DNA of 64,000 nucleotides, taken from NCBI RefSeq assembly GCF_021869535.1, contig NW_026262668.1, positions 11,764,348-11,828,347 on the forward strand. The letters are read 5' to 3'. The DNA is from Mytilus californianus. Lineage: Eukaryota; Mollusca; Bivalvia; Mytilida; Mytilidae. How positions within the stretch are numbered: the stretch's first letter is position 1; each line of letters opens with the position of its first letter. Made by a program: the position numbers and the translations under genes. Shown here piece after piece: positions 63,893 through 64,000 of this stretch. The notes below the pieces were generated by a model. The model was not told the origin of the DNA. It saw nothing but the letters and a program-made list of their open reading frames with translations, and searched no databases.

Positions 63893-64000
63893 GTAAGCAC
63901 GTGTTGTCTTATTAATTCAGTTCAGATATGTTATGCTTTTGAAGATAAATTGACTTGTGACTTACTGATTATTTTAGAGGAGGATTATGATAGAGAGTAC

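Noticed and set aside
1-64000. Search for tRNA, rRNA or other structured RNA genes.
   Set aside because: No cloverleaf with A and B boxes or rRNA-like stretch was noticed by eye. A covariance-model scan would be needed to exclude small ones.

Overview
This is animal nuclear DNA, AT-rich and intron-dominated, with a single recognisable host gene on the + strand. Several interspersed repeats (the family ending in ATTGGCAATCATACCACATC, and families with about 150-160 bp tandem cores) are ones I associate with marine mussels. A bivalve, probably Mytilus-like, is therefore the best guess. That is recall plus pattern, not a search result.

Host gene: thirteen exons of an LDL-receptor/LRP-family receptor run left to right. 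They are the last 19 nt of one exon (1-19), three LDL-receptor class A modules (21102-21239, 23239-23358, 24059-24190), an EGF module (26964-27083), a calcium-binding EGF module (52298-52417), a six-bladed YWTD beta-propeller on five exons (56476-62009), another EGF module (63019-63132) and the start of a second propeller (63676-63892). All exon phases agree, so the gene looks intact and continues past both edges. The second propeller favours an LRP over a plain LDLR/VLDLR.

Introns: about 97% of the window is intron filled with mobile DNA. Intron 1 (21 kb) holds a decayed LINE with a nested hAT-like element, two long terminal-inverted-repeat elements, MITEs and a hairpin/tandem repeat element. 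The 25 kb intron between the two EGF exons holds two large elements in the same orientation as the gene. The first is a Helentron-type Helitron (30.0-36.4 kb: cysteine-protease-like domain, DUF6570-like region, HUH Rep, PIF1 helicase, EEP endonuclease), followed by a three-exon OB-fold/RPA-like gene (37.5-40.5 kb) that may belong to it. The second is a structurally complete Ngaro/PAT-type tyrosine-recombinase retrotransposon (40566-46373) with A1 - gag - RT/RNase H - YR - B1A2B2 split direct repeats.

Most notable pattern: at least three sequence families of non-autonomous elements share one architecture. Each has a short perfect or near-perfect 5' hairpin, a GC-rich trinucleotide or tetranucleotide patch, a core of about 147-165 bp tandem modules and a small palindromic 3' end. 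They lie directly after T5 tracts and are nested in each other. I suggest they are Helentron-associated (HINE/pearl-like) elements and that the Helentron here is a candidate partner. This is inference.
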